Shown here: positions 32,883 through 44,970 of the stretch, piece by piece
Layout: each line of letters begins with the position of its first letter
Numbering within the stretch: the stretch's first letter is position 1
Origin: Agapetus fuscipes
Taxonomy: Eukaryota > Arthropoda > Insecta > Trichoptera > Glossosomatidae
Direction: 5' to 3'
Assembly: GCA_951799405.1 (NCBI GenBank)
Contig: OX637334.1
Coordinates: 13,206,001 to 13,270,000, forward strand
DNA length: 64,000 bases
The notes under the pieces: model-generated
Databases searched by the model: none
The model's input: the letters and a program-made list of their open reading frames with translations, nothing else
What the model was told of the DNA's origin: nothing
Position numbers and translations under genes: made by a program

Positions 32883-33372
32883 GAACAAACTCAATTTAAT
32901 TATTACCTACTTCCTTTTTCTTTTCAAGGGGTTAACAATTATTTTATATTTTCCAAATTGTTTTTAGTTTTCACAGAAAATAAAGGTTTTCGAGTTTTAA
33001 ATTAACAAAAAAATTTAAAATACCCACCAAAATTGTCGAGTCCATAGCATTATTGTCTTTGACTTTTCAGACATTTTAACTCCGAAGTGGAAATGTCTGA
33101 CAACTCAGTCTGACCAACATTACGAAATTAGCGGGTCATGCGGCATTTTTTAAAAATCATCATAATATCAAAATTGCCAGCAACTGTCACTGCGGAACGG
33201 CCATCTTGCTTGACGTCACTATCGAAACTTTTTCAAAAAAATTTCGTGTGTCTAAACTGAGCCTCACGTGCATTTTCATACAAATTTCAATGTACACGCG
33301 CTCACGCATGTTACGAGATCTGCAATACCAACACGCAATTTTTTATTTTTTTTATGACAGCTAAGTATATAA

Positions 33373-35626
33373 GGCTCAGTTTAGACACACGAAATTTTTT
33401 TGAAAAAGTTTCGATAGTGACGTCAAGCAAGATGGCCGCTCCGCAGTGACAGATGCTGGCAATTTTGATATTATGATGATTTTGAAAAAATTCCGCATGA
33501 CCCGCTTATTTCGTAATGTTGGTCAGACTGAGTTGTCAGACATTTCCACTTCGGAGTTAACATGTCTGAAAAGTCAAAGACAATAATGCTATGGACTCGA
33601 CAATTTTGGTAGGTATTTTAAATTTTTTTGTTAATTTAAAACTCGAAAACCTTTATTTTCAGTGAAAACTAAAAACAATTTGGAAAATATAAAATAATTG
33701 TTAACCCCTTGAAAAGAAAAAGGAAGTAGGTAATAATTCAATTGAGTTTGTTCTTACTTTTGGATTAAAAACGATTTTATTTTACGACGGTGTTTTTTTC
33801 CATTTCAACGTTTTAATTATGAAATGATTCCGTGAAACTTTTCACGGAAGAAACATGTTAATCAACTATTTTTATAAGTCGTAAATAATTTCAGTCGTAA
33901 GGGAAGTTTTAAATTTAATGTTGGTCTCGGCAAATAAGCGCCAAAAACAATGACACAATATAATGTGAACACAATATAAAATACCAATGCAATATTAATG
34001 ACACAATTGCAATATTGCATTCTGTTTCATAAAAATATTTTTGAGGTTAAGAACCCGTAATATATTTTCACAACTAACATTGGAATATTCAGCCAGTTTG
34101 TACAACACCACGATGAATTTTAAATTATCTGTATGAATCTTTTTTTTTACCGACGCATAGTTAAACTTAACACGTATTAAAATAATTTAATTCCTACATT
34201 ATTTTAATCCCATTCGATGTTTGAATAAACCGCAACAGCTAAATGCCATTAGAAGAAAAAGATTCTGTTTTGTTCAAAAAATATTTTGTTCAAATGTATG
34301 TGGAGACGGAAAACCGATAGTTGCCGCTAAAAATCGCTGTCTGACGTCACTATCGAAACTTTTTCAAAAAATTTTCGTGTGTCTAAACTGAGCCTCAGGC
34401 TCAGTTTAGACACACGAATTTTTTTTTAATAAGTTTCGATAGTGACGTCAGACAGCGATTTTTAGCGGCAACTATCGGTTTTCCGTCTCCACACACATTT
34501 GAACAAAACAGAATCTTTTTCTTCTAATGGCATTTAGCTGTTGCGGTTTATTCAAACATCGAATGGGATTAAAATAATGTAGGAATTAAATTATTTTAAT
34601 ACGTGTTAGTTAAACTATACGCCAGTAAAAAAAAAATCATACAGATAATTTAAAATTCATCGTGGTGTTGTACAAACTGACAGAATATTCCAATGTTAGT
34701 TGTGGAAATATATTACCGGTTCTTAACCTCAAAAGTATTTTTATGAAACAGAATGCAATATTGCAATTGTGTCATTAATATTGCATTGGTATTATATATT
34801 GTGTTAACCTTATATTGTGTCATTGTTTTTGGCGCTTATTTGCCGAGACTAAAATTATTTACGACTAATAAAAATAGTTGATTGACATGTTTCTTCCGTG
34901 AAAAGTTTAACGGAATCTATAATCTATCTATAATCTAAGTTGCAAGCATATATTCATTTAAAGCTCTCAGATGTATGCCCACAAACAAACACGTGTAGTT
35001 CGCGCTTACAAATGCTGAATGTGTACTTACAAATAAAATCCAAACTCAAATGAACATAAGCCCTGCAACTCCTGCCGACATTCCCTGAAACAGGGGTGAC
35101 ATTGGCAAAGTGAACCATTTTTTACAGTATGGGTGGTCAGCCTCATACCAACCTATAAGTCAAGGAATATATTAATTAAATAATTAAAACGTTGCAATGG
35201 ATAAAACACCGTTGTGAAATAAAATTGTTTTTAATCCAAAAGTATGAACAAACTCAATTTAATTATTACCTACTTCCTTTTTCTTTTCAAGGGGTTAACA
35301 ATTATTTTATATTTTCCAAATTGTTTTTAGTTTTCACAGAAAATTAAGGTTTTCGAGTTTTAAATTAACAAAAAAATTTAAAATACCTACCAAAATTGTC
35401 GAGTCCATAGCATTATTGTCTTTGACTTTTCAGACATTTTAACTCCGAAGTGGAAATGTCTGACAACTCAGTCTGACCAACATTACGAAATAAGCGGGTC
35501 ATGCGGCATTTTTAAAAAATCATCATAATATCAAAATTGCCAGCATCTGTCACTGCGGAGCGGCCATCTTGCTTGACGTCACTTTCGAAACTTATTAAAA
35601 AAAAATTCGTGTGTCTAAACTTAGCC
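33373..35626. mobile_element. GGCTCAG MITE inverted dimer, copy 2
   Basis: Forward unit 33373-34394 (1022 bp, the most complete one) and reverse unit 34398-35626 are joined at their B ends with only TCA (34395-34397) between them. TAA at 33370-33372 and 35627-35629 flanks the pair, so the dimer may have inserted as one unit. The reverse unit contains an LT insertion. Confidence 0.88.
34918..35168 (-). repeat. LT repeat nested in the MITE dimer
   Basis: Inserted in the sequence that in other MITE copies reads CACGGAATCATTTAATAATT; GGAAT occurs on both sides and could be the target duplication. Starts with the usual TTCCTTGACTTATAGG end. Confidence 0.82.
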
Positions 35627-35719
35627 TAATAAAGCATTACAATTCAAAAAAATTGGCGATTTTTTTGCAAGTGATGTGAAAAAAAAACAACATTTTCAAA
35701 CACATTTTTACAATTTTTA

Positions 35720-35885
35720 ATATTTTTAGGCTGGAAGATTGTGAGAGAACGAACTCATAGACACCCCTTTTTTTTCTTCCAATATGATAGCTAAGTACAT
35801 AATGAAGCATAATAAGCAATAAAAAAAATGTGCCTTTTCGCTAGAGATGAGAAAAAAAAAACTTTCAAATTTTCATACTGTAGGG
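35720..35885 (-). repeat. Single inverted monomer of the 171-bp satellite
   Basis: GGCTGGAAGATTGTGAGAGA to CTTTCAAATTTTCATACTG, opposite in orientation to the array at 36.85-38.79 kb. It is directly followed by GGGGAGACTGGGTACACTTG, which is mirrored by CAAGTCTCCCCTG near 36070. Confidence 0.8.
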
Positions 35886-36280
35886 GAGACTGGGTACACT
35901 TGATCCCCTTTTCTTAGAACTTGAATATTTTGGACGAAGAAAGGAATATGATTTTGCTCTTTATGTCATGAGCTTAGGCACTTAATAAGTTAACTTGTAA
36001 ATAAGAGAATATCTCGGAAAAACATGTGGCTATATCATTATTTTTAATTTTTTGAAAACCTTCCCAAAGGATCAAGTCTCCCCTGTATGGGAGAGATGAT
36101 CCCATCTTGAGGGACACTTGTTCCCGGGGGATCAAGTCTACCCGACTAGTAAATTAAAGTAGTCAAACACATTGAATACACTTGTAAGAAAGCTTTAATG
36201 AACATTTTTTTTCATCACAATTACATTTTACATCAACACATTTACATTTTTAATCATCATTCTTCAATTACTAAATCAAA

Positions 36281-36862
36281 TTATTCCAAATCAAACTTTC
36301 GCAGGGATTTTTTGAATTCAAAACTCTTAATACGTTTGCCAGCTGGCTTAAAAATCGGTCTTGAAATTTTTTTCACTATCTGATTGATGTAAATTTCGGA
36401 AATATCATCTTTTATGGGCCATTTGAATTTATGATCATTAATTTTTTTTGCAAAACGAACAATATATCCATTTTCTGTTTTAGAGTCAATTTGTCCAACA
36501 TAACGATGGACCAAATTTTTCTGAGATATTAAGTTTACAATCACCCACTCATCCTGAAAAACTGAATCAGGTTTTTCAGTTTCATTATCAGATTCACAGC
36601 TAGATGAGAGAAATTTATCTTCGTCATCGGATACATTATAACTGGAAGCCGGAGAGGGTGGTAATTCTTCTCCGTTTTCTGATGAGGATGATGAAAGGCC
36701 TCGTAGCTTGACTTTTCGTGGTTTTATACGTTTCATTCCCCTCTTTTCTTCTTTAGCCCTTTTCTTTTCTTCTCTTAACCTTAGTTCTTCCTGTATTTTA
36801 TTTTTTTCAGGCGAAAAAAAGGGGTGTCTATGAGTTCGTTCTCTCACAATCTTCCAGCCCAA
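36281..36862 (-). pseudogene. C-terminal part of a pogo/Tigger-like transposase or derived protein
   Basis: 193 open codons. The first 15 or so (WKIVRERTHRHPFF) are encoded by a satellite monomer. Then comes a charged helix (QEELRLREEKKRAKEEKRG), a serine-acid linker, and a C-terminal module: DEWVIVNLISQKNLVHRYVG, GYIVRFAKKINDHKFKWP, SEIYINQIVKKI. That module is typical of the end of insect pogo-like (DDE_1/CENP-B type) proteins. The helix-turn-helix and DDE core are absent upstream, where the satellite sits. The start codon may be internal; an acceptor after TTTTTTTCAG near 36810 would also fit a terminal exon. Confidence 0.6.
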
Positions 36863-38790
36863 AGTATGAAAATTTGTAAAGTATGAAATTTTGAAAGATT
36901 TTTTTTTTCACATCACTAGCGAAAAGACACATTTTTTTTATTGCTTATTATGCTTCATTATATACTAAGCTATCATATTGGAAGAAAAAAAAGGGGTGTC
37001 TATGAGTTCGTTCACTTACAATTTTCCAGCCCAAAGTGTGAAAAACTGTACAGTATGAAAATTTGAAAGATTTTTTTTTTTTTATCCCTAGCGAAAAGAC
37101 ACATTTTTTTTATTGCTTTAATTGCTTCATTATATACTTAGCTATCATATTGGAAGAAAAAAAAGGGGTGTCTATGAGTTCGTTCTCTCACAATCTTCCA
37201 GCCCAAAGTATGAAAAACTGTACAGTATGAAAATTTGAAAGATTTTTTTTTTCTCATCCCTAGCGAAAAGACACATTTTTTTTATTGCTTTAATTGCTTC
37301 ATTATATACTTAGCTATAATATTGGAAGAAAAAAAAGGGGTGTCTATGAGTTCGTTCACTTACAATTTTCCAGCCCAAAGTATGAAAAACTGTACAGTAT
37401 GAAAATTTGAAAGATTTTTTTTTTTATCCCTAGCGAAAAGACACATTTTTTTTATTGCTTTAATTGCTTCATTATATACTTAGCTATCATATTGGAAGAA
37501 AAAAAAGGGGTGTCTATGAGTTCGTTCTCTCACAATCTTCCAGCCCAAAGTATGAAAAACTGTACAGTATGAAAATTTGAAAGATTTTTTTTTTCTCATC
37601 CCTAGTGAAAAGACACATTTTTTTTATTGCTTTAATTGCTTCATTATATACTTAGCTATAATATTGGAAGAAAAAAAAGGGGTGTCTATGAGTTCGTTCT
37701 CTCACAATCTTCCAGCCCAAAGTATGAAAATTTGAAAGATTTTTTTTTTCTCATCCCTAGCAAAAAAGACATTTTTTTTATTGCTTTAATTGCTTCATTA
37801 TATACTTAGCTATAATATTGGAAGAAAAAAAAGGGGTGTCTATGAGTTCGTTCTCTCACAATCTTCCAGCCCAAAGTATGAAAATTTGTGAAGTATGAAA
37901 ATTTGAAAGATTTTTTTTTTCTCATCCCTAGCGAAAAGACACACTTTTTTTATTGCTTTAATTGCTTCATTATATACTTAGCTATCATATTGGAAGAAAA
38001 AAAGGGGTTTCTATGAGTTCGTTCTCTCACAATCTTCCAGCCCAAAGTATGAAAACTTGTAAAGTATGAAAGTTTGAAAGATTTTTTTTCTCACATCACT
38101 AGCCAAAAGACACATTTTTTTTATTGCTTATTATGCTTCAATGTATACTTAGCTATCATATTGGAAGAAAAAAAGGGGTGTCTATGATTTCGTTCTCTCA
38201 CAATCTTCCAGCCCAAAGTATCAAAAATAGTACAGTATGAAAATTTGAAAGTTTTTTTTTTCTCATCCCTAGCGAAAAGACACATTTGTTTTATTGCTTT
38301 AATTGCTTCATTATATACTTAGCTATCATATTGGAAGAAAAAAAGGGGTGTCTATGAGTTCGTTCTCTCACAATCTTCCAGCCCAAAGTATGAAAAACTG
38401 TACAGTATGAAAATTTGAAAGATTTTTTTTTCTCATCCCTAGCGAAAAGACACATTTTTTTTATTGCTTTAATTGCTTCATTATATACTTAGCTATCATA
38501 TTGGAAGAAAAATAAAAAAGGGGTGTCTAATGTCTATGAGTTCGTTTTCTCACAATCTTCCAGCCCAAAGTATGAAAAATAGTACAGTATGAAAATTCGA
38601 AAGTTTTTTTTTCTCACATCACTAGCGAAAAGACACATTTTTTTATTGCTTATTATGCTTCATTATGTACTTAGCTATCATATTGGATGAAAAAAAGGGG
38701 TGTTTATGATTTCGTTCTCTCACAATCTTCCAGCCCAAAGTATGAAAAATTGTAAGGTATAAAAATTTAAATTATTTTGTTTTCATATCA
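36835..38790. repeat. 171-bp satellite array, about 11 copies
   Basis: Monomer includes GAAAAAAAAGGGGTGTCTAT, GAGTTCGTTCTCTCACAATC, CAGCCCAAAGTATGAAAA and TTGCTTCATTATATACTTAG. Spacing of successive CAGCCCAAAGT motifs is 170-173 nt in most cases, with one of 153 and one of 181. Adjacent monomers share variants such as GTACAGTATG, suggesting local amplification. Confidence 0.92.
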
Positions 38791-38867
38791 CTAGCGAAAA
38801 GACAATTTGTTCACATACCAGCTGGTTTAATGGAAATATAATTTAATTCCCATTAAAATAAAAACCA

Positions 38868-38975
38868 TACATGTAGGGAAACGGCTTTTTTCGTTGACAT
38901 CCCCAGATTTTCACAGCTGTCAGGCTAGCACCTGTCAGGCTGTCTTCACACCGGTAGGCTGCTTCGCACCGGTTT
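38868..38975. repeat. CTGTCAGG hairpin repeat, copy 4
   Basis: GTAGGGAAACGGCTTTTTTC through AGCACCTGTCAGGCTGTCTT and a terminal CACCGGT palindrome. It lies about 200 bp upstream of Cables exon 1. Confidence 0.7.
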
Positions 38976-39173
38976 ATTTTTACACTCAATGTTTTTACAT
39001 CAAAATCAAAGAAATCATCATTATTTATTATCTTTGAAATACGCTTCAAATTCAATAGAGATTTAGTGGTTGTCATGAGGATGAGATATTCCTCCGAGGC
39101 AGCGTGACTGTTGTAGGTTCTGCTCCGACAGTGTCTCCCGTAATGTAACATTGAGTGGCCCTGGTTGTTCGAC

Positions 39174-39361
39174 ATGCAGGTGAGCGCCCAGAAGCGCGCC
39201 CGGCTACGGCGCCGCCTGGCCGCCATCTCCTTCCTGTCTAACATCTCCCTGGACGGCAGCTACAGGGACACGCGCCTGGGCCAGGTGGCTCGCGAGCCCG
39301 CGTCGGACACCGCTGCCCCGACCGCGTCAGCCACCGCTGCTGTTGCCACCACCGCCAACAA
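39174..39361 (+). CDS. Cables: Cables, first recognised coding exon
   Basis: Encodes [20 protein letters not shown] followed by [16 protein letters not shown] and an alanine/threonine-rich stretch. [17 protein letters not shown] is the hallmark N-terminal block of Cables proteins (vertebrate CABLES1/2 have RRRQAALxFLxNISLDG). Cables proteins link Cdks, Cdk5 and Abl and carry a C-terminal cyclin box, which is outside this window. An in-frame TGA at 39153 precedes it. ATG 39174 may be the start, but CATGCAG just before GTGAGC could also be an acceptor with 5' exons elsewhere. The donor AA|GTAACA at 39362 leaves two bases of a codon. Confidence 0.88.
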
Positions 39362-39520
39362 GTAACAAAACATATCTCTCTCTAAGGTAGGCTCGAGTAC
39401 CAAGAACGTACATGTCATTGTTGTATGGATTCTACAAGCAACTCTCCATGAACAAAATATTCATAGACAAGTGGAGTCAGCACAAATAAGGTAGACATAA
39501 AATATGACGTAACTCGCCCA

Positions 39521-39769
39521 GGGCTGGAAGTCTCATCACCACGGTAGATCCTACCCACCGAATATTGTTCATATAAGAATAAATCTGAACAATATTCGGT
39601 AGGTAGGATCTATCGATATTCGGTAGGTAGGACCTACCGAATATCGGTAGTATTTGTATGAAGACTAATCAGCTGTTCACTTGCGGCCATCTTGGATTGA
39701 CAGGTCTACAAAATAATATTACCAATATTCGGTAGGTAAGAATTACCGTGGTGATGAGACTTCCAGCCC
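39521..39769. mobile_element. 249-bp MITE in Cables intron 1
   Basis: Inverted ends GGGCTGGAAGTCTCATCACC continuing ACGGTA. The interior contains several TACCGAATATT repeats. The target duplication is not clear. It lies 160 bp after the exon. Confidence 0.8.
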
Positions 39770-40058
39770 AGTTCGCTTAGGGAAAAGCAATGTGATATTT
39801 TGTAACCAATGTGTGGACTAGGGAATGCAATCTCGTTCTCTCGAGATCTCGTCCATATTTTGCGAGACTGTTCAATTTTTGTACGAGATCTCGCGAGATT
39901 ACGAGATTGAGTGGCGCAGCAAAATCGGTGTGTGTATCAGCGCGGTTGCGCGCTAACTGCTCTGCGCATGCTGTAGGCACTACTCGTGGCTACAAGAATC
40001 GTTGACACTGTTGACAGCATTGAAAAAGCCCAATGGTTCAACAAATTCTGCAAATTAA

Positions 40059-40262
40059 TTGGAGATACTCATTAAAAAAGAGATGAATTTGTATGAAGCT
40101 GGAGGGGTTAAAGGTGAACTCCTTCAGTTTGTACACAACTGTTTGTCGACTGTGGTTCCGACTAGTGTAGAGGCAGAAAGAGCATTTTCGGCCGCGGGGT
40201 ACTCCGCCTGTAAAATCAGGAGTCGTCTATCGATGAAACCCTTGATATGCTGTGTTTTTTGA
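40059..40262 (+). pseudogene. hAT transposase, C-terminal dimerisation fragment
   Basis: About 67 codons containing FVHNCLSTVVPTSVEAERAF and AAGYSACKIRSRLSMK, the hAT family C-terminal dimerisation motif (PxTSxEAERxFSxAG). After it the frame shifts, as LCFLRSHF continues in another frame. All other domains are missing, so it is inactive. Confidence 0.82.
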
Positions 40263-40394
40263 GAAGCCACTTCCAAAAATAACTTATCCTTTTAATAACA
40301 CTGTTTAATAATACTTACATGTCCTTAAAAATTACAAATGCTGCGAAAGCTGAATAAGTGTTACATTTTGAATTATTTCAAAGGGGTTTTTTTG

Positions 40395-40650
40395 TTTTGG
40401 TTTGAGTTTTTTGTTCATTATACTGCAGAAGGCTGATTTAGTGTTATATTTCGAAGTTTTTTAATTTTATTTTAAGTTTTTTGTTGATAATACTGCAGAA
40501 GGCTGATTTAGTGTTATATTTCGAAGTTATTTTTATTTTAAGTTTTTTGTTCATAATACTGCAGAAGGATGATTTTTGTTATATTTCAAAGTGTTCTTTT
40601 TGTTTTATTTTGAGTTTTTTGTTCTTAACACTGTAGAAGGCTGATCTTAT
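40395..40650. repeat. Tandem repeat inside the hAT, about 65 bp x 4
   Basis: Unit contains TACTGCAGAAGGCTGATTTA and GTTATATTTCGAAG followed by a T-rich stretch with AGTTTTTTGTT. It begins shortly after the transposase stop. Confidence 0.8.
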
Positions 40651-41010
40651 ATTTCTTTTGCTTTATATGGGTAACGCCGTTTAAATTTGTACCATAACTG
40701 TCGACCGGCAAGATTCAAGAAAACGAAAACATCGTGAGTTAAATTAAGGTCTATTCAAAATGACGGACAGGTTCGAAAAATTAGGTTTTTTTACATTTCG
40801 ATATCTCATTTCTTTTTTCGACGACGAATACAAGATTTTATAGCAGTTCGTAAACACTGTTCAGTAAAAATATAAGAGCACCATTTTTAATGTCTATAAA
40901 ATATATGAATGTTGTTTGTCTATGAATGTTTAATAAAAATATGAATACGCACATTTAATAACTACCTAAAATCGTTCGTTTATTGTATTTCAATAAGTTT
41001 CCTTGACTTA

Positions 41011-41245
41011 TAGGTTAGTATGAAGCTGACCACTCATACTGTAAAAAATGGTTCACTTTACCAATGTTACCATTGTGTCAGGTAAGGTCGGCAAGAGTTG
41101 CAGGGTTTATGTTCATTTGAGATTGGGTTTTATATTGTAGGTTCACATGCAGCATGTTTAAGTACGAACTTAAAGTCTTAAATGCAATATATTTTTGTAA
41201 CTTAGATTATAGATTATCATAGATTTAGATAGATAGGCAATGGTT
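41011..41245 (+). repeat. LT repeat inside the hAT
   Basis: Starts TTTCCTTGACTTATAGGTTA, ends in degenerate ATAGATTATAG units. The 3' half is shortened compared with the consensus. Confidence 0.78.
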
Positions 41246-42629
41246 TTTTTGCGTACATTTTTCACAGTATCCAGCACCGATATAAAAATTAGGTACCTCT
41301 GTGGTCCAAATTTCATTTAATCGTTTAGCCCACAGATCACGGAATAAACCTTTTTGCTATTTTGAATAACAAACATCAAACGGTGCATTTAAAATATTAA
41401 TAGCATGTAGTAAGGTTGATTAGATAGTTTTATGTTTCAATTAGGTACGTAAATGTTATTTGTTAGTCAACCATAAATTAACGGTAAGTAGGTGTATTTT
41501 TTTAAACCTACGTGAATACACCTTAATACTGGTAACATACGGTAAAGATTGTAAATAAAAAACCGCCCGACATTACCTTAAACTTGTGGCATTTGAAAAA
41601 TAATACTGTCAGCAATGATAAAAACATACAATCATTAGAAGAATTAATGGATCTAAGTAAAAAATATACAACTGACAACATATTCGAATACATACCTTAA
41701 TAATGCCAAGCTAACTTCCACTCAAAACATTCACGACAAAATCCCGAGTCTGATGTAAACGTTCTCAGAAGAAAATGAAGGTATCGAATGAGTTTTTTTG
41801 TGTTGTCCACACAACATCAAAGAGTTACCATACGTGAAGAAATACTTAAGATTGCAAGATTTTTGTCAGTTCCAATGGAATTGGTAACATACTAAAAGAA
41901 AAATTTCGGAGCCAAAAATGGAGACAACCCTTAGCAATCAATATTTCGTGTTTAAATAAGTAAATATTATTGTGGCTAGTACAGAAAATGAAAGATACGT
42001 TACTAAGGTATATGCAAAAATACTCAACTTTAAAAACGTTTGACTATTTTGATCGTATCATGCCATCAAAGGGTCAAAAACGGGTTGCGGACATGTAAAA
42101 TTTGTATGGGAATGGAAAAAAGGTGTTTTTGTTTTATTTTTTAATTACATCGCCACTTAATGCTTTTTGCAGTTTTTTTTTGTATTTCGATACGCTTTTT
42201 ATTTACTTTACTCTGATAATTTTAGAATTCAGTAGAGATCACCAGTTTTTATGAAAAAGCTGAAAATCATTAGGGGACACACGCATAAGACAAAAGGTAC
42301 AAATTTCGACGGCGATACCCATATATCTTATACTCGTATATTGAAAATCAATAAACGGAATTAATAGTATTAGCGAATGTTTTTAGTAAAAATACCCAAT
42401 TGGGCGAGATCTCGGAAATCTCGTAATCTCGCGAGACTGGCTTTACGGTCTCGCGAGATCTCGCTATGTCTAAAATCTCGCGAGATTGCATTCCCTAGTG
42501 TGGACTCTTGTAAAACAATATTTAGGTCTCAGTAGTTACTTTTCTAACTATTATATACGGATTGCCTCGTGAAAGTGATAGTGTGGGTCAGTCATCAGTA
42601 ATCCCCTGATCACTAAGTAATGTTTGCAG

Positions 42630-42794
42630 GCATGATGATGTGGCGGTAAAAGTATCGTCCAGCAGCAGGGCTCCCCGTGCAGCAGCCTACACCCCCGGGG
42701 CCCCCACCACCACAGGCAGCCTGCGAGGGCGCAGCCCTGACCAGAGCTCCGACTCTGAGAGCGCCCTTACTCCTGCTAGAGCATTTAGAGACAG
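42630..42794 (+). CDS. Cables: Cables, second recognised coding exon
   Basis: Acceptor TTTGCAG ends at 42629; one base completes the split lysine codon of the previous exon, then HDDVAVKVSSSSRAPRAA, SLRGRSPDQSSDSESALTP and ARAFRD follow. The donor AG|GTGCTG at 42795 again leaves two bases. The phase-2 to phase-2 fit and the GC-rich composition support it. The segment is disordered and serine-rich, as expected for the linker between the N-terminal block and the cyclin box. Confidence 0.8.
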
Positions 42795-42879
42795 GTGCTG
42801 CTTTTCTTCTACTTTTCTGGACCCCCGTATAAACTAATGAGATCTTTCACAATGTAAGCTAGCTTCACAAATTCTGCAT

Positions 42880-43130
42880 CTATCTATAATCTAAGTTAAG
42901 AAGATAAATTGACATTTAATGCATGCCAACAAGCAGCCACATGTAAATTCCCACTTACACATGCTGCATGTGTACATGCAAAAGAAACCAAACCTCACAT
43001 AAACATGAACTTTGCAAATCCTGCCGCCTTGCCCTGAAATCAGGGTGGCATTGGAAAAAGTGAAAGAAGTTCTTACAGCATGGGGTGTCCACCTCACATC
43101 AACTTATTAGTCCGGGAACACAACAATTTT
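42880..43130 (-). repeat. LT repeat, diverged
   Basis: Full-length but with many substitutions (for example ACAGCATGGGGTGTCCACCT). Ends with CTATCTATAATCTAAGTTAAG at the left. Confidence 0.72.
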
Positions 43131-44660
43131 GGAAAGTGAAATAATAAAAAAACTTAAATTTAATTAAAATTGAAGAAAAATAAAGTAAGTTTCTTTCAAT
43201 GATTGTGCAATTTACACCTTAGCTTAATTTCATAAAAAAATTAAATTCATATTTACTCACTTCACGTTTAAAGGTTATTGCAATTTTATGCACATTCTCC
43301 TTCACGGTGCTGTCAACAGCTTGATGATAAAACCATTTTTTGAGCAGTGAGAGGCTGAGGTTCAAGTCAGATTGAAGTCTTCCCTATGATCTTATCCCAG
43401 CTCTTCTCAGCCTTCTCAGGATTTTTTTTTTGCAACGGATTTGGCAAAAATGACCTTGAGAAAAAAATTATGACGCCACCCGACTGGGTTGTAAGAGAAA
43501 ACTTTAAGCAACATTTTAAATTGGTTGCTTAGGACCATAGTGATCTAGACACGTGATGCCACTTGGTTGGTGACATCTGGATGGTTTTTCCAGTTAAAGA
43601 AAAAAGGTGATGAACAGCTGTTAGAAATATTACCTACCAATTTAAACAGAAGAGAAAATGTTAGAGGCAAGACGAGGGAGGATCTATCTATAATCTTAGT
43701 TGCAAAGATATATTACATTTAAGATTCATATTAAGGGTGATTGAGAGCTCAGCGCGCCCAACTTAGATAACCAAAATAGCCCGTATTTTGAATGGTAAGG
43801 TAGTATTTTTTTTCCACATTAAATTAACACATAAAATTAGGTATTTTTTTCCATAAAAAACCAATTCAAAATAATTTTATCTACGGAGATACCTTAAATG
43901 GAGATTTCCACTGTTCTTTTGAATAAATCCTAACTTTTTTTTATTTCAAAACATTCATTTTGATTAGTTTTATTTTATCTACTTGTTAGTTGTTTTTTTT
44001 TACTTTTCATTGATTTTTTATGACTATTTAAAAAGTACCCAAATTTTGCATACGATATTGTAGCTAAATTCGTCTTTTAATGGTTTATTTTCCTTTTAGG
44101 ATTTGAAGTGATATTTTTTATGTTTTCAATGCATTACTTGTTTTATTTTTTCTCCTCTAATTTATAATTTATAATGGAAAAATAAAGATTTTCATACAAA
44201 AAATGGTCCAGTCTTTGGCGCCACGGAATCCTGCGGCGGTCTCGCGAACTGAGCTTAAAATTTTATATCATCTCCTTCGTTTTTGACCAAAAAATTAGGC
44301 GACCGAGATTTAGGTGTAACGGAGTTCAAGCGTTTACGTTAAAACTGAACCAAACAAGCACAAAAATGCATGAAAACCAAAACGCCAGCTCGAGATGCTG
44401 TTTAAGATTCGATACATTTTTCGCATGCGGTCTATTTCCTATAGTTACGAGAATTTAATACTTCGGGTATATCGTACTCGGATATCTTCGTATATTGACG
44501 AAAATGCACAAGGGAGCAATGTTGTGTATGTATAATTGTATATACATAAACGCTGTAGTATGGTACGTATATATACAGATATGCCACTAGGTTTGCAAAG
44601 CTTCACTATCCTGTTGGAAGAAATTGTACGGAGAGCTATTTTATTTAGCTATTTTGTTAA
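43131..44660. other. Intron sequence, mostly unassigned
   Basis: AT-rich. 43681-43737 is a 57-bp LT 3' end (CTATAATCTTAGTTGCAAAG...). No other element could be bounded and no coding exon is apparent. Confidence 0.45.
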
Positions 44661-44664
44661 TTAA

Positions 44665-44970
44665 TAATAATATATAATATTAGGATGATTTATTTGGTGA
44701 GCGCTGGTTTGTGTGTATCACACCTCAAGAGCTCTCTGCGAGCTTGGTCGTCGCTGTAGAAAGCGCCAATTCTCAAGCAAGACCCAGTTGTTGTAAGGTT
44801 GGATGGACCTTTCAGTGACCGGTCTTTGGTCAAGGTTTATGAATTTTTCAACCCAGCGAAGAGCACATTTGGAAATATAAATGGTATATTTTTTGTGCTC
44901 CGCCGGGATTCGAATCCACAACCTTCCATTTACGAGTCCGAAGTGTTGCCACTGGACTACGGACCGGTCC
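44665..44970 (-). mobile_element. SINE-A copy, full length
   Basis: Best-preserved head on the minus strand: GGACCGGTCCGTAGTCCAGT with B box GGATTCGAATCCC. Tail (ATT)n at 44665-44685. Confidence 0.85.

Larger units (their letters stand above)
30814..33263 (-). mobile_element. GGCTCAG MITE with nested insertion
   Basis: Target duplication TCA at 30811-30813 and 33264-33266. It begins with end B at the left. It is interrupted at 31463-32882; without that insert the MITE is about 1.0 kb, like the reference copy. Confidence 0.88.
39819..42497. mobile_element. hAT element in Cables intron 1
   Basis: Ends TAGGGAATGCAATCTCG and complement with perfect duplication GTGTGGAC at 39811-39818 and 42498-42505. 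The subterminal regions are crowded with CTCGCGAGA palindromes. It carries a transposase remnant, a tandem repeat and an LT insertion. A different family from the element at 18.6 kb. Confidence 0.93.

Noticed and set aside
36835..38790. CRISPR-like array
   Set aside because: Monomers are contiguous 171-bp repeats without unique spacers, in an animal genome.
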